Below are positions 8,567 to 16,802 of a stretch of DNA of 64,000 nt, piece after piece. The notes under the pieces are model-generated. The model made no database searches. It had not been told where the DNA came from and worked only from the letters and a program-made list of their open reading frames with translations. The stretch covers positions 3,286,001 to 3,350,000 of the forward strand of contig NZ_JAPENX010000001.1 of assembly GCF_026341815.1 (NCBI RefSeq). Reading direction: 5' to 3'. The translations under genes and the position numbers were made by a program. Every line of letters begins with the position of its first letter. Position 1 is the first letter of the stretch. This DNA is from Streptomyces sp. NBC_00572 (lineage in GTDB: Bacteria; Actinomycetota; Actinomycetes; Streptomycetales; Streptomycetaceae).

Positions 8567-9166
8567 ATGATCACATCCAAGTGGGACCTCCTCGATCAGG
8601 CGCATGCCGCACTCCGCTCCGTCGTCGACGGCATTCCGGCCGACGGCGGGGACCGGCCGACGCCCTGCGACCAGTGGAACGTCAGCCAGGTGCTCCAGCA
8701 CGCGGCAGGTGACCAGCTGGCCTACGCGTCGCGCCTCACCGGCGGGCCCGGCCCTGCGGAGGACCCCTTCGCTCCCACCGGCACGGTGAACGGCACCTTC
8801 GCGGAGCTGCTGGAGCCGGCCCTCGACGCCGCCGCCGAGGCCTTCGTCGGGGTCGCTCCCGGGACTGCGGAGGTGGCCGTCCCGCTGCCGCCGTTCAGCG
8901 TCACCGCCGAGATCGCCGTCGGCGCCGCCGCCCTCGACGCGGCCGTCCACGCCTGGGACATCGCGGTCGCCACCGGCCAGGCCTCCCCGCTGACGCCCGA
9001 CCTCGCCGCGGCGCTGCGCCCCGCCGCGGACGCCCTGGCCGAGCCTCTCCGCGGCTTCGCCTTCGCGGCGGCCCTCACTCCGGCCCCGGACCCGGCCACC
9101 GACCCGGCGGCCTCGCTCCTCGCGTACCTGGGCCGCGACGCCGACTGGACCCCGCCCACTGCGTGA
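8567..9166 (+). CDS. TIGR03086 family metal-binding protein (DinB/MDMPI fold)
   Basis: 199-residue four-helix protein of the mycothiol-dependent maleylpyruvate isomerase N-terminal class. Signatures are TPCDQWNVSQVLQHAAGDQ (first metal-binding His), FSVTAEIAVGAAALDAAVHAWDIAVATG (second His) and FAAALTP near the end. Related enzymes use a divalent metal and often mycothiol as cosubstrate, but the substrate of this subgroup is unknown. It stands alone, preceded by a 142-base gap holding a C-rich tract. Confidence 0.85.
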   Translation: MITSKWDLLDQAHAALRSVVDGIPADGGDRPTPCDQWNVSQVLQHAAGDQLAYASRLTGGPGPAEDPFAPTGTVNGTFAELLEPALDAAAEAFVGVAPGTAEVAVPLPPFSVTAEIAVGAAALDAAVHAWDIAVATGQASPLTPDLAAALRPAADALAEPLRGFAFAAALTPAPDPATDPAASLLAYLGRDADWTPPTA

Positions 9167-9245
9167 GGGCGGCACCCGAGCGGTTCGGCTCGCCCGCCCG
9201 AAGGGCCTCGGTCCAGCGGATTCGCGGGCGTGCGCGCAGGAGACC

Positions 9246-9276
9246 GATTGACATCGAGAGTGTGTCAATCTTAGTG
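9246..9276 (+). promoter_or_regulatory. Candidate promoter inside a perfect inverted repeat
   Basis: GATTGACA and TGTCAATC (8-base arms, 9-base spacer) enclose a consensus -35 box TTGACA at 9248. A weak -10-like TTAGTG follows after 17 bases. It lies 113 bases ahead of the carboxylesterase gene and would let a repressor cover the promoter. Confidence 0.45.
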
Positions 9277-9388
9277 ATCTCGGTGTTGGCCCTCGCGCGC
9301 CGGGCGATGCAAAGCTGAAGCCCCGCCCCACCCAACCCCCCCTCCTCGCCCAGGCGCTCCGGCATCACGAGAGGCAGCCCTCATCTCC

Positions 9389-10939
9389 ATGGACACCTTC
9401 AAGACGAAGAACGGTTCGGTCCGTGGGTTTCGGCCCTCTGCCGATGTCGTCGCCGTCCTCGGCATCCCCTATGCCGCTCCGCCGTTCGGTGCCAACCGGT
9501 TCCGCGAACCCCTCCCGGCACCCGCGTGGTCCGGCGTGCGCGACTGTACGGAGTTCGGCCCGATCGCCCCGCAGTCGGCGCAGCTGCCCGGCGCACCCGT
9601 GTGGTCCCCCGGCGACGAGGACATCCTCAGCGTCAACGTATGGACCCCGGCCGGCGACGGTGGCGGCCTGCCCGTTCTGGTCTGGATCCACGGCGGCGCC
9701 TACACCCTCGGATCCTCGGCCCAGCCCGACTTCGACGGCACAGCGCTCGCCCGCGCCGGTCTTGTCGTCGTCACCCTCAACTACCGCATCGGCTTCGAGG
9801 GCTTCGGGCACGTCCCGGGCGGCGACGTCACCGGTCACCCCGACAATCGGGGCCTGCTCGACCAGGTCGCGGCCCTGCGCTGGGTAAGGGACAACATCGC
9901 CGCCTTCGGTGGCGATCCGGGCAACGTCACCGTCGCCGGCCAGTCCTCCGGCGCCGCCTCGGTCGCCTGCCTGATGGTGATGGACCGCGCCCGCGGCCTG
10001 TTCCACCGGGCCATCGCCCACAGCGCCGCCAGCCCGTACTACACGCGCGACATCGCCGCGGCGACCACCGGCGAGATCGCCGCAGCGGCGGGCTGCCCCA
10101 CCACCCCCGAGGGTCTGGCCTCCATGACTCCGCAGGCCCTGGTCACCGCCTCCGACCAGGTCGTCGACGACTACCGGCGCGACCCCGCCTCCGGATCCCG
10201 CCACTACGACCCCTCGCTCTACGCCCCGGTCCTCGACGGCGACGTCCTGCCCGCCGACCCCCTCACGGGGATGGCCGCCGGCGCGACGCGCGGGGTGGAC
10301 CTGCTGGTCTGCCACACCACGGAGGAGTACTGGCTGCTCGACGCCGTCGACAGCTGCGCGAAGATCACCACCGACGAGCAACTCGGCCTCTTCGCCATGG
10401 ACTTCGGTCTCCCCGGTGGCCTGGTGGACGGCTATCGCGCCGCGATGCCCGATGCCCCGGTGCTCGACGTCTACCTCGCGGTCTTCGGCGACCTGCTGTT
10501 CGGCGAGTACAGCAACCGGCTCGCCGAGGTTCACGCCCGAGCCGGCGGCCGGGCGTTCCTGTCCCGCTTCGACCGTCGGCGCACCGGGCCGGGCGGGGTC
10601 GTACGGGCCTGGCACTGCGCGGACATCCCCTTCGCCTTCGGCAACGAGGGCGACGACTCCATGGCCTTCCTCATCGGCGGTACGCCCACCCCCGCCGACC
10701 ACGAACTGGGCCGCCGCATGGTGCGCGCCTGGGTCGACTTCGCCACCACCGGGAACCCTGGCTGGATGCCGGTCGACAACTCCGGCAGCCAGGCCGCCGC
10801 CGTATGGAGCACGGACGACAGCTGCGTCGAGGACGGGTCGAGCACCCTCGGCGGGCTCCCTGCCCTCCCTGCCCTCCGTGCGCTCCCTGCCCTCCGTGCT
10901 CTGTGGGCCGAGGTCGGGTTTCCGGTCCTGCGTCCATGA
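9389..10939 (+). CDS. Carboxylesterase family (type B) hydrolase
   Basis: 516-residue serine esterase of the COesterase family. The N terminus shows GSVRGF and the IPYAAPPFG block, the oxyanion hole is WIHGGAYTLGS, and the nucleophile elbow GQSSG places the catalytic serine at residue 186. ALRWVRDNIAAFGGDPGNVT is the usual run into the elbow. There is no signal peptide, so it acts inside the cell or leaks out on lysis. It is monocistronic, ending in a perfect stem-loop that overlaps the stop codon. Substrate unknown. Confidence 0.92.
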   Translation: MDTFKTKNGSVRGFRPSADVVAVLGIPYAAPPFGANRFREPLPAPAWSGVRDCTEFGPIAPQSAQLPGAPVWSPGDEDILSVNVWTPAGDGGGLPVLVWIHGGAYTLGSSAQPDFDGTALARAGLVVVTLNYRIGFEGFGHVPGGDVTGHPDNRGLLDQVAALRWVRDNIAAFGGDPGNVTVAGQSSGAASVACLMVMDRARGLFHRAIAHSAASPYYTRDIAAATTGEIAAAAGCPTTPEGLASMTPQALVTASDQVVDDYRRDPASGSRHYDPSLYAPVLDGDVLPADPLTGMAAGATRGVDLLVCHTTEEYWLLDAVDSCAKITTDEQLGLFAMDFGLPGGLVDGYRAAMPDAPVLDVYLAVFGDLLFGEYSNRLAEVHARAGGRAFLSRFDRRRTGPGGVVRAWHCADIPFAFGNEGDDSMAFLIGGTPTPADHELGRRMVRAWVDFATTGNPGWMPVDNSGSQAAAVWSTDDSCVEDGSSTLGGLPALPALRALPALRALWAEVGFPVLRP

Positions 10940-10964
10940 ACTGGGGGATCACCCCCAGTTCATG
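10935..10964 (+). terminator. Perfect 13-bp stem-loop overlapping the esterase stop
   Basis: CATGAACTGGGGG and its exact complement are separated by ATCA. The esterase TGA stop (10937-10939) lies inside the left arm. A strong factor-independent terminator without a U-tract is the simplest reading. Confidence 0.7.
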
Positions 10965-11090
10965 ATCAGGGGTCGGGGCAGGGGCCGGTAAGGGTCCGAT
11001 CAGGGTGATCACCGATGGGCTACGGCCGCTGTACGGAGCAGAGTTGAGGGTGTCAGCAGGCCCCGTCAGCACCGCTCCGGAGGAAACTCG

Positions 11091-12221
11091 ATGCGCACGC
11101 GTCTCGCCGCCACCAGCCTCGCCCTGGCCGCCGCTCTCACCGCCGGCGTGGCGGTGCCCGCAGCCTTCGCGGCGACGGGGGCCGGCACCGCCCCGGCCGA
11201 GACCCCGGTGGCCACGAGCACCACCGTCAAGGACATCCTCGGCCGCCTGCCCGATGGCGTCATCGCGGGTGCGGTCATCAGACACGACGGGAAGGGGGCG
11301 GCCGCCGGACCGGTCACCGCCGACGCTCATTTCCGGATCGGCAGTGTCACCAAGACGTTCACCAACACCGTCGTCCTCCAACTCGTCGCCGAGCACCGGA
11401 TAGCACTCGACGCCCCCGCGCGCAGATACCTCCCCGAGCTGCTCCCCGAGGCGTACGACGGGGTCACCGTGCGCCAGCTCCTCGACCACACCAGCGGGTT
11501 TCCCAGGCCGGCCCGGACCCCGGGCCCGTACGACGGGCCCGGGTGGCAGTTCAAGTCCGTGAAGCCCGAGGACTCCCTGCGGGAGTCGTTCGCCGCGGCC
11601 GCCGCGGCGAACGTGCCGCCGCCCGCTCCCGGCTCGGAGCAGCAGTACAACGGGCTCAACTCCCTCGCCCTCGGGCTGCTCGTCGAGAAGGTCACCGGCC
11701 GTTCCTTCGCCGGCGAGCTGGAGCGGAGGATCATCCGGCCGCTGCACCTCCGCCGCACCAGCCTGCCCGCCGCCGACGACCTGAGAATTCCCTCGCCCCA
11801 CGCGACGGTGTACGCCGCCGGGCAGGACGTCACGGAGCAGAGCCCCTACCCGTGGGCGGAGGGCGGCATGATCTCCACCGCCGCCGACCTGGACCGGTTC
11901 TTCACCGCGTTGTTCCGGGGACGTCTGCTCCCGCCCGCCCAGCAGAAGCTGGTCTTCGACGTGCCGAACGTGAAGAGCTCCGCCGACAACAGGAACTGCC
12001 TCGGCGGGCCCGCCTGCTTCAGCGTCGGCGGACTCATGCGCTACAAGCTCAACGAGAAGGAGTCCGCCTGGGGCAAGACGGGGTCCCGCCCCGGCTGGGA
12101 CAACGGCTTCTTCGCCACGAAGGACCTCCGGCACCGTGTCGTGTACTCGCTGAACACGACGGGGAGCGGTGACGTCCTCAAGCGCATCCAGGACATAGTC
12201 GGCGCCGCACTCACCGACTGA
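11091..12221 (+). CDS. Secreted serine hydrolase (class C beta-lactamase/DD-peptidase fold)
   Basis: 376-residue penicillin-recognising-type hydrolase. It has a signal peptide (MRTRLAATSLALAAALTAGVAVPAAFA in outline, cleavage near residue 27). The S-x-x-K motif is S85-V-T-K88, the second motif is Y186-N-G, and the third is K329-T-G. These match D-alanyl-D-alanine carboxypeptidases and esterases of the beta-lactamase family acting outside the membrane. RBS-like GGAGGAAA precedes the ATG. It is not next to other cell-wall genes. Carboxypeptidase is the likeliest activity; esterase is possible. Confidence 0.9.
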   Translation: MRTRLAATSLALAAALTAGVAVPAAFAATGAGTAPAETPVATSTTVKDILGRLPDGVIAGAVIRHDGKGAAAGPVTADAHFRIGSVTKTFTNTVVLQLVAEHRIALDAPARRYLPELLPEAYDGVTVRQLLDHTSGFPRPARTPGPYDGPGWQFKSVKPEDSLRESFAAAAAANVPPPAPGSEQQYNGLNSLALGLLVEKVTGRSFAGELERRIIRPLHLRRTSLPAADDLRIPSPHATVYAAGQDVTEQSPYPWAEGGMISTAADLDRFFTALFRGRLLPPAQQKLVFDVPNVKSSADNRNCLGGPACFSVGGLMRYKLNEKESAWGKTGSRPGWDNGFFATKDLRHRVVYSLNTTGSGDVLKRIQDIVGAALTD

Positions 12222-12259
12222 CCTCGCATCCCGCACTCCGCGCCCCGCAACCGGGCGTC

Positions 12260-13039
12260 TCAGGCGAACGGGCCGTCCAGGGCCGCCCATTGCAGGAGCA
12301 GGATGGTCTTGCCGTCGGTGATGCGGCCGTCGCGGGTCATGGCGAGGGCCTCGGTGAAGGGCAGTTCGAGGACCTCGATGTCCTCGCCGTCCTCTTCGAG
12401 TCCGCCGCCGGTCCCGGTGCGGTCGGCCGGAGTGTAGGGGGCGGCGAAGAAGTGGAGGCGCTCGGTGACGGAGCCGGGGCTCATGTAGGCGTCGAGGACA
12501 TGGGTGAGGGGGCCGAGGGTGACGCCGAGTTCCTCGGCGCTCTCGCGGCGGACCGCGGTGAGCGGGTCGTCGGCGTCGAGCAGCCCGGCCGCCGCTTCGA
12601 CGAGCATGCCGTCGGGGTGGTCGTTCACGTAGGCCGGGTAGCGGAACTGGCGGGTGAGCAGCACGGTGCGGCGTGCGGTGTCGTACGGCAGGACGACGGC
12701 GCCGTTGCCCCGGTCGTAGGTCTCGCGCTGCTCCATGACCCAACGTCCGTCGCGGCGGCGGTAGTCGAAGGTGGTCCGCCGCAGGACGTGCCAGCCCTGG
12801 GAGGTCAGCTCGACGTCACGGATCACGACGCCGGGGTTCCGGTCGAGGGCACGCCCGGCCTGGTCGAGTCCGGTCCGGCCGCGGTGGTCGGGGACGCCGA
12901 CGCCGGGTCGGTCGCGAGGGTCGGGGACTTCGGCGCCGGGTCGGTCGCGGTGGTCGGGGGCGTCGGCGCCGGGTCGGTCGCTCGGGTGTCCCTTCGCGGG
13001 GGTGGTGCTCAGGCCGCCCCTCGTGCGGTCGGCGTTCAT
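12260..13039 (-). CDS. Nudix hydrolase with repeat-bearing N-terminal extension
   Basis: 259-residue Nudix hydrolase of the NudK/ADP-ribose and GDP-mannose pyrophosphatase group. The Nudix box is read from the segment around EAAAGLLDADDPLTAVRRESAEELG (G-x5-E-x7-REUxEE-like, with RESAEELG) preceded by LTRQFRYPAYV. The first ~65 residues are not Nudix: they contain three 11-residue repeats of the DRPGADAPDHR type and are probably disordered. The ATG start overlaps the stop of the upstream DUF4406 gene by four bases. The two enzymes may act together on nucleotide-sugar or nucleoside damage products. Confidence 0.85.
   Translation of the reverse strand: MNADRTRGGLSTTPAKGHPSDRPGADAPDHRDRPGAEVPDPRDRPGVGVPDHRGRTGLDQAGRALDRNPGVVIRDVELTSQGWHVLRRTTFDYRRRDGRWVMEQRETYDRGNGAVVLPYDTARRTVLLTRQFRYPAYVNDHPDGMLVEAAAGLLDADDPLTAVRRESAEELGVTLGPLTHVLDAYMSPGSVTERLHFFAAPYTPADRTGTGGGLEEDGEDIEVLELPFTEALAMTRDGRITDGKTILLLQWAALDGPFA
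12887..12985. repeat. 33-bp tandem repeat, three copies, in the Nudix gene
   Basis: Three consecutive 33-base units (12887-12919, 12920-12952, 12953-12985) share the core GCCGGGTCGGTCGC. They encode three 11-residue copies in the linker ahead of the Nudix domain and keep the frame, so copy number could vary between strains. Confidence 0.8.
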
Positions 13040-13446
13040 GCCTTCGTCTCCCTCTCCCCGTGCGGCGTGCGGCGGGGGATCTCCGCCACGTCGCTGTAGA
13101 CCGGCAGGCCGCGTCGGCGGGCGGTGGCGACGTCCTGGTCGGCGCCGGTGGAGTCGCCGGGCAGGCGCAGTACGGCGTCGCAGTGGGCGAGCAGGCGGTC
13201 GGCGGCCGGGTAGAGCACCTGGTCGGCGAGGGGGTCGGTGGGGCCCGCGCCGGCCGAGTGCAGGACGGGCAGGGCGATCCATTCGCCGATCACCGGGAGG
13301 TGACCCGCGGCGAAGATCGGCCAGGCCGCTGCTTCGAGGCGGGCGAGGTTGGCGGCCATGGCCTGCGGGTCGCCGTCGGTGCCGGAGCGGTAGGGACCGG
13401 CGATGAGGATGAGCATCGGCTTGTCACGCGTCGGGATCTCGGTCAT
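13036..13446 (-). CDS. DUF4406 / nucleoside 2-deoxyribosyltransferase-like protein
   Basis: 136-residue protein with a Rossmann-like N terminus (MLILIAGPYRSG), a central PVIGEWIALPV segment and RLPGDSTGADQDVATARRRGLPVYSDVAEIP near the end. The IAGPY start and GxSxGA(D/E)-x2-VA motif are those of DUF4406 and the nucleoside deoxyribosyltransferase superfamily, where the Glu/Asp after G-A is catalytic. It precedes the Nudix gene with an ATGA overlap and is divergent from a DeoR-type regulator, suggesting nucleoside or sugar salvage. Confidence 0.8.
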   Translation of the reverse strand: MTEIPTRDKPMLILIAGPYRSGTDGDPQAMAANLARLEAAAWPIFAAGHLPVIGEWIALPVLHSAGAGPTDPLADQVLYPAADRLLAHCDAVLRLPGDSTGADQDVATARRRGLPVYSDVAEIPRRTPHGERETKA

Positions 13447-13495
13447 GGCGCGCTACGATACATGCAGAAACGTGCAAGAACAGGAGAGAACGCGA

Positions 13496-14254
13496 ATGCT
13501 GGCTGCCGAACGGCGCGACCACCTGCTGGAACTGCTCGCCCGTGAGGGCAAGATCGTCGCCAAGGATGTCGCCGCCGAGCTGGGGATCTCCGAGGACAGC
13601 GTGCGGCGTGACCTGCGCGACCTCGCGAGCGAGGGACTGTGCCAGCGGGTGTACGGCGGGGCGTTGCCCGTTTCGCCGGCCGTGGCGGACTACCGGTCCC
13701 GGCAGTCCGTCGCCCCGGACGGCAAGCGGAAGGTGGCCGAGGTGGCCGCCGGTCTGGTGCGGCCGGGCGGTGCGCTGATCCTCGACGGCGGCACCACCGC
13801 CCTGGCCGTCGTCCACGCGCTCCCGCAGGATCTGGCCTGCACGGTGATCACGCACAGTCCGACGATCGCCGCCGCCCTGATCGACCATCCACAGGTGGAG
13901 GTCTTCCTCATCGGCGGCCGCATCTACAAGCACTCGGCGGTCGCCTGCGGCGCGGCCGCCGTCGAGGCCGCGCAGAACGTCTCCGCCGACCTCTGCTTCC
14001 TCGGTGTCACCGGGGTTCACCCCGACGCGGGACTGACCACCGGCGACGCCGAGGAGGCCGCGATGAAGCGGGCCCTGGCGGCCCGGGCGGCGGACACCTA
14101 CGTCCTCGCCTCCTCCGAGAAGATCGGCACCGCTTCGCGGTTCCGCGTCCTGCCCTGGGAAGAGATCAGCGGACTGATCACCGACGCCGACCCGCGGGAC
14201 TCGGTGGTCGAGCAGCTCACAGCGCGGGGTGTGGAGGTCCTCCCCGCGGGCTGA
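13496..14254 (+). CDS. DeoR/GlpR-family transcriptional regulator
   Basis: 252-residue regulator. The N-terminal DeoR helix-turn-helix (ERRDHLLELLAREGKIVAKDVAAELGISEDSVRRDLRDL) is followed by the RVYGGAL junction and a DeoRC sugar-phosphate sensor domain with LDGGTTALAV and FLGVTGVHPDAGLTT. ATG 13496 is chosen for its AGGAGA ribosome binding site; an upstream in-frame extension is rejected. It is divergent from the DUF4406-Nudix pair. The 49-base gap contains TGCA half-sites (13463 and 13473 region) that could be its operator. A phosphorylated sugar is the likely effector. Confidence 0.92.
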   Translation: MLAAERRDHLLELLAREGKIVAKDVAAELGISEDSVRRDLRDLASEGLCQRVYGGALPVSPAVADYRSRQSVAPDGKRKVAEVAAGLVRPGGALILDGGTTALAVVHALPQDLACTVITHSPTIAAALIDHPQVEVFLIGGRIYKHSAVACGAAAVEAAQNVSADLCFLGVTGVHPDAGLTTGDAEEAAMKRALAARAADTYVLASSEKIGTASRFRVLPWEEISGLITDADPRDSVVEQLTARGVEVLPAG

Positions 14255-14365
14255 CGACCGCGTAGCTCGTTCGGGGCGTGTTGCGGTGCGGGGTGCCCTG
14301 CTCGCTGGTGTGCTGGTCGGGATCCCCCCCGACCCTCATCCCCATCCCCGTACAGGAGCAGCGAC

Positions 14366-14644
14366 ATGGCTGTCATCGTCACCGTCGAGATCCCCGGCGG
14401 CACCCAGGAGCAGTACGAGGAGACCACGCGGCTCCTGAAGGCCGCCGAGTGGTTTCCGCCGGCCGGGTTCATCGCGCACGCCGCCGGGCCCGACGGGAGC
14501 GGGGGATGGCGGATCGTGGACTTCTGGGACTCCGAGGACGCGTTCCTCGCCTTCGTGGAGAAGGCCAAGCCGATCTTCGACCAGGGTGGTCTCCGCACGA
14601 TCCTGCCCACCGTGCAGGAGGCCGTGAGCGTCATCCTCAAGTGA
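14366..14644 (+). CDS. Small dimeric alpha/beta-barrel (ABM-like) protein
   Basis: 92-residue protein with VIVTVEIPGGTQEQYEETTRLL, GFIAHAAGPDGSGGWRIVDFWDSEDAF and FVEKAKPIF. This is the beta-alpha-beta pattern of ferredoxin-like dimeric proteins related to antibiotic biosynthesis monooxygenases. Without the catalytic residues being definable it may be a non-enzymatic or stress-related member. It is a single gene with a GGAGCA ribosome binding site. Confidence 0.75.
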   Translation: MAVIVTVEIPGGTQEQYEETTRLLKAAEWFPPAGFIAHAAGPDGSGGWRIVDFWDSEDAFLAFVEKAKPIFDQGGLRTILPTVQEAVSVILK

Positions 14645-14743
14645 GGGGACGAATCCTCTGATCGCCCCCCGAACGTCCGCCGGGGCCGACGGGAGTGAAA
14701 ACCCTTTGCGGGGTGGGGTCGGTGGCCGTCAGGCTTCTCCGCC

Positions 14744-15052
14744 ATGACCAGTCATCCTTCCCGACCCGTCGCGGACCTGTTCTCCGCCGACGGGCGCCTC
14801 AAGGCGATCCCGCGTAGGCCCGCCCGCCGCGAGGCCCTCCTCGCCCACCTCGCCGAGACCCTCTTCGAGGCCGGTCGGGACTACCGCGAGCCCGAGGTCA
14901 ACCAGGCCCTGCTCACCGTCCACGAGGACTTCTCCGCCCTGCGGCGCTATCTCGTGATCGGCGGCTTCCTCGCCCGGACCAAGGACGGCTCGGCCTACCG
15001 CCGACAGCAGCAGCCCGGCTCCCCCGAAGGCGCGATCCCCGCCGTCGCGTGA
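14744..15052 (+). CDS. DUF2087 domain-containing protein
   Basis: 102-residue protein with the DUF2087 pattern: FSADGRLKAIPRRPARREALLAHLAETLFEAG followed by REPEVNQALLTVHEDFSALRRYLVIGGFLARTKDGSAYRR. The C-terminal half resembles a winged helix, so it may be a small DNA-binding regulator. Its TGA stop overlaps the GTG start of the LysE-type transporter by four bases, making them a coupled pair. Confidence 0.85.
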   Translation: MTSHPSRPVADLFSADGRLKAIPRRPARREALLAHLAETLFEAGRDYREPEVNQALLTVHEDFSALRRYLVIGGFLARTKDGSAYRRQQQPGSPEGAIPAVA

Positions 15053-15678
15053 CCGCCGCAGTGGTGGCCGGCCTGCTCGCCGGCTACGGAATCGCGATCC
15101 CGGTCGGCGCGGTCGGCGCCTACCTCGTGGCCGTCACGGCCCGTACCGGCTGGCGTACGGGCGGGGGCGCGGCTCTGGGCGTCGCCACGGCGGACGGGGT
15201 GTACGCACTCCTCGCGGTGGCGGGCGGCTCCGCGCTGGTGCCGCTGCTGACCCCGGTGATGACCCCGCTCCGGTGGGCCTCGGCCGTGGTGCTCGTGGTG
15301 CTCGCCGTACGGGCGGCGCACGTGGCTCTCGCCGCGTACCGGACGGGCGGGCTCGCCTCCCGCGACGACGGGACGGAACTCACCCCGGCCCGCGCGTATC
15401 TCACCTTCCTGGGGATCACGATCCTCAACCCCATGACGGTGATCTACTTCGCCGCGCTCATCCTCGCGACGGGCCCCTCGGCGCCCGCCACCCTCCCCGA
15501 CCGCATCGCGTTCGTCGTCGCGGCCGCCGTCGCCTCCGCGAGTTGGCAGCTCCTCCTCGCCCTGGGCGGGACGCTGCTCGGCCGGACCCTGACGGGGAGC
15601 CGGGGCCGGCTGGCCACGGTGCTCGCGTCGAGCACGCTGATCGTGGTCCTCGCGGTACGGCTCGTGGCCCGCTCCTGA
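15049..15678 (+). CDS. LysE/ArgO family amino-acid exporter
   Basis: 209-residue inner-membrane protein with about six hydrophobic helices. The N-terminal GLLAGYGIAIPVGAVGAYLV and the later FLGITILNPMTVIYFAALI (conserved NP) are typical of LysE-family exporters of amino acids or related compounds. The GTG start overlaps the DUF2087 stop. The substrate cannot be read from sequence. The coupled DUF2087 protein could be its regulator. Confidence 0.88.
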   Translation: MTAAVVAGLLAGYGIAIPVGAVGAYLVAVTARTGWRTGGGAALGVATADGVYALLAVAGGSALVPLLTPVMTPLRWASAVVLVVLAVRAAHVALAAYRTGGLASRDDGTELTPARAYLTFLGITILNPMTVIYFAALILATGPSAPATLPDRIAFVVAAAVASASWQLLLALGGTLLGRTLTGSRGRLATVLASSTLIVVLAVRLVARS

Positions 15679-15735
15679 TTCCTCCACGTCCACGGCTTGA
15701 CTCTCGGGTTACCGGAGACGGCACAGTCTCCTCTC

Positions 15736-16659
15736 GTGGACAGGACGAATCTGCTGCCGATCGGGCAGTTCGCGCAGGCCAGTGGCCTTTCGGTCACCGC
15801 GCTGCGGCACTACGACGCAAGCGGTGTCCTGACACCGGCCTTCGTCGATCCGGACACCGGCTACCGCTACTTCCGGCGTGACCAGCTCCGCGGCGCACAG
15901 CTCGTCCGTGCGCTGCGGCAGCTGGACATGCCGGTCGAGCGGGTGCGCGCCCTGCTCGCGGGCGGCGACGGCGGCGGCGATGCCGCCGACCTCGAACGGG
16001 CTCTCCGAGCACACCTCGGGGCCGCCGAGCGTCGGCTCGACGTCCAGCGCTCCGTCGTCCACAGCCTGTTGACGAGACTGGCCGGACCGAGCGGACCGAG
16101 CGGACCGAGTGGTCCGACCGGATCGACCGGACCGACCGGACCGACCGAAGGAGCCGAGATGAACCACCGTGTCACCCTCCGCCAGAGCACCCCCGAGCGC
16201 GTTCTCGTGGTCGGCGCGACGGTGAACCACCACGGCCTGGACCCGTTCCTCCGTACCGCCTACGAGGAGCTCTACGCGGTCGCGGGCCGGGGGCCGCTCA
16301 CGTTCACCGGGCCCGCGTTCGTCCGGTACCACGGGATCTGCGACGAGGAGAACGAAACCCTGGTCGAGGCGTGCCTGCCGTTCTGGGAGTCGGGCGCGCA
16401 GCCGGGGGAGTTGGGCGAGGGGATGTCCGTACGGGACGACCCGGAGTGCACGTACGCCTGCACCATGGTGGAGGGCGCGGCGACGGCCTTCCCCGAGATC
16501 CTCACCGCGTACGACGCCGTCGCGAACTGGATCGCCGAGCACGGCTTCGCCTTCGCGGGCCCGGTCCGCTCGACCTTCCTCCGCTGGACCGGTACTCCGA
16601 ACGACCCGGACAACCGGATGGAAATAGCGTGGCCGGTGGCCGAGCCGGGCGCCGCCTGA
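15736..16659 (+). CDS. MerR-family regulator with collagen-like hinge and GyrI-like effector domain
   Basis: 307-residue regulator. Residues ~5-75 form a MerR winged helix (LPIGQFAQASGLSVTALRHYDASGVLTPAFVDPDTGYRYF), followed by a coiled-coil dimerisation helix. Residues 117-137 are a perfect G-P-(S/T)-type tripeptide repeat, seven triplets. The C-terminal ~165 residues resemble the AraC/GyrI-like small-molecule-binding fold (RVLVVGATV, GICDEENETLVEACLPF). GTG 15736 fits the MerR start; a TTG 13 codons upstream is less likely. The domain order is that of BmrR-type multidrug sensors. Confidence 0.9.
   Translation: MDRTNLLPIGQFAQASGLSVTALRHYDASGVLTPAFVDPDTGYRYFRRDQLRGAQLVRALRQLDMPVERVRALLAGGDGGGDAADLERALRAHLGAAERRLDVQRSVVHSLLTRLAGPSGPSGPSGPTGSTGPTGPTEGAEMNHRVTLRQSTPERVLVVGATVNHHGLDPFLRTAYEELYAVAGRGPLTFTGPAFVRYHGICDEENETLVEACLPFWESGAQPGELGEGMSVRDDPECTYACTMVEGAATAFPEILTAYDAVANWIAEHGFAFAGPVRSTFLRWTGTPNDPDNRMEIAWPVAEPGAA
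16084..16146. repeat. Nine-base tandem repeat encoding Gly-Pro-Ser/Thr triplets
   Basis: Seven copies of a GGACCGAGC-like nonamer inside the MerR gene encode seven collagen-like tripeptides joining the DNA-binding and sensor domains. The unit length of nine keeps frame on expansion or contraction. Confidence 0.85.
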
Positions 16660-16709
16660 CTCGGAGGTTTCCGATGCCGCGCGTGAGCAACCACCCCCCC
16701 GCCCGAGGT

Positions 16710-16725
16710 GCAACCGTACAGTTGC
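16710..16725. promoter_or_regulatory. Operator candidate 1: GCAAC-N6-GTTGC
   Basis: Perfect 5-base dyad with a six-base spacer upstream of the SRPBCC-ArsR operon. An identical dyad lies 33 bases downstream, three helical turns away. Confidence 0.65.
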
Positions 16726-16742
16726 GGCTGGGAGGTGCATGT

Positions 16743-16758
16743 GCAACTCTGGGGTTGC
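16743..16758. promoter_or_regulatory. Operator candidate 2: GCAAC-N6-GTTGC
   Basis: Second copy of the same dyad, 45 bases before the SRPBCC start codon. The pair on one face of the helix fits binding of two ArsR dimers, probably by the regulator encoded by the second gene of the operon. Confidence 0.65.
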
Positions 16759-16802
16759 AGTCACTTTCAGGTGGCGCTTCCTACGCGAAGAAGGAGTCCC
16801 CC

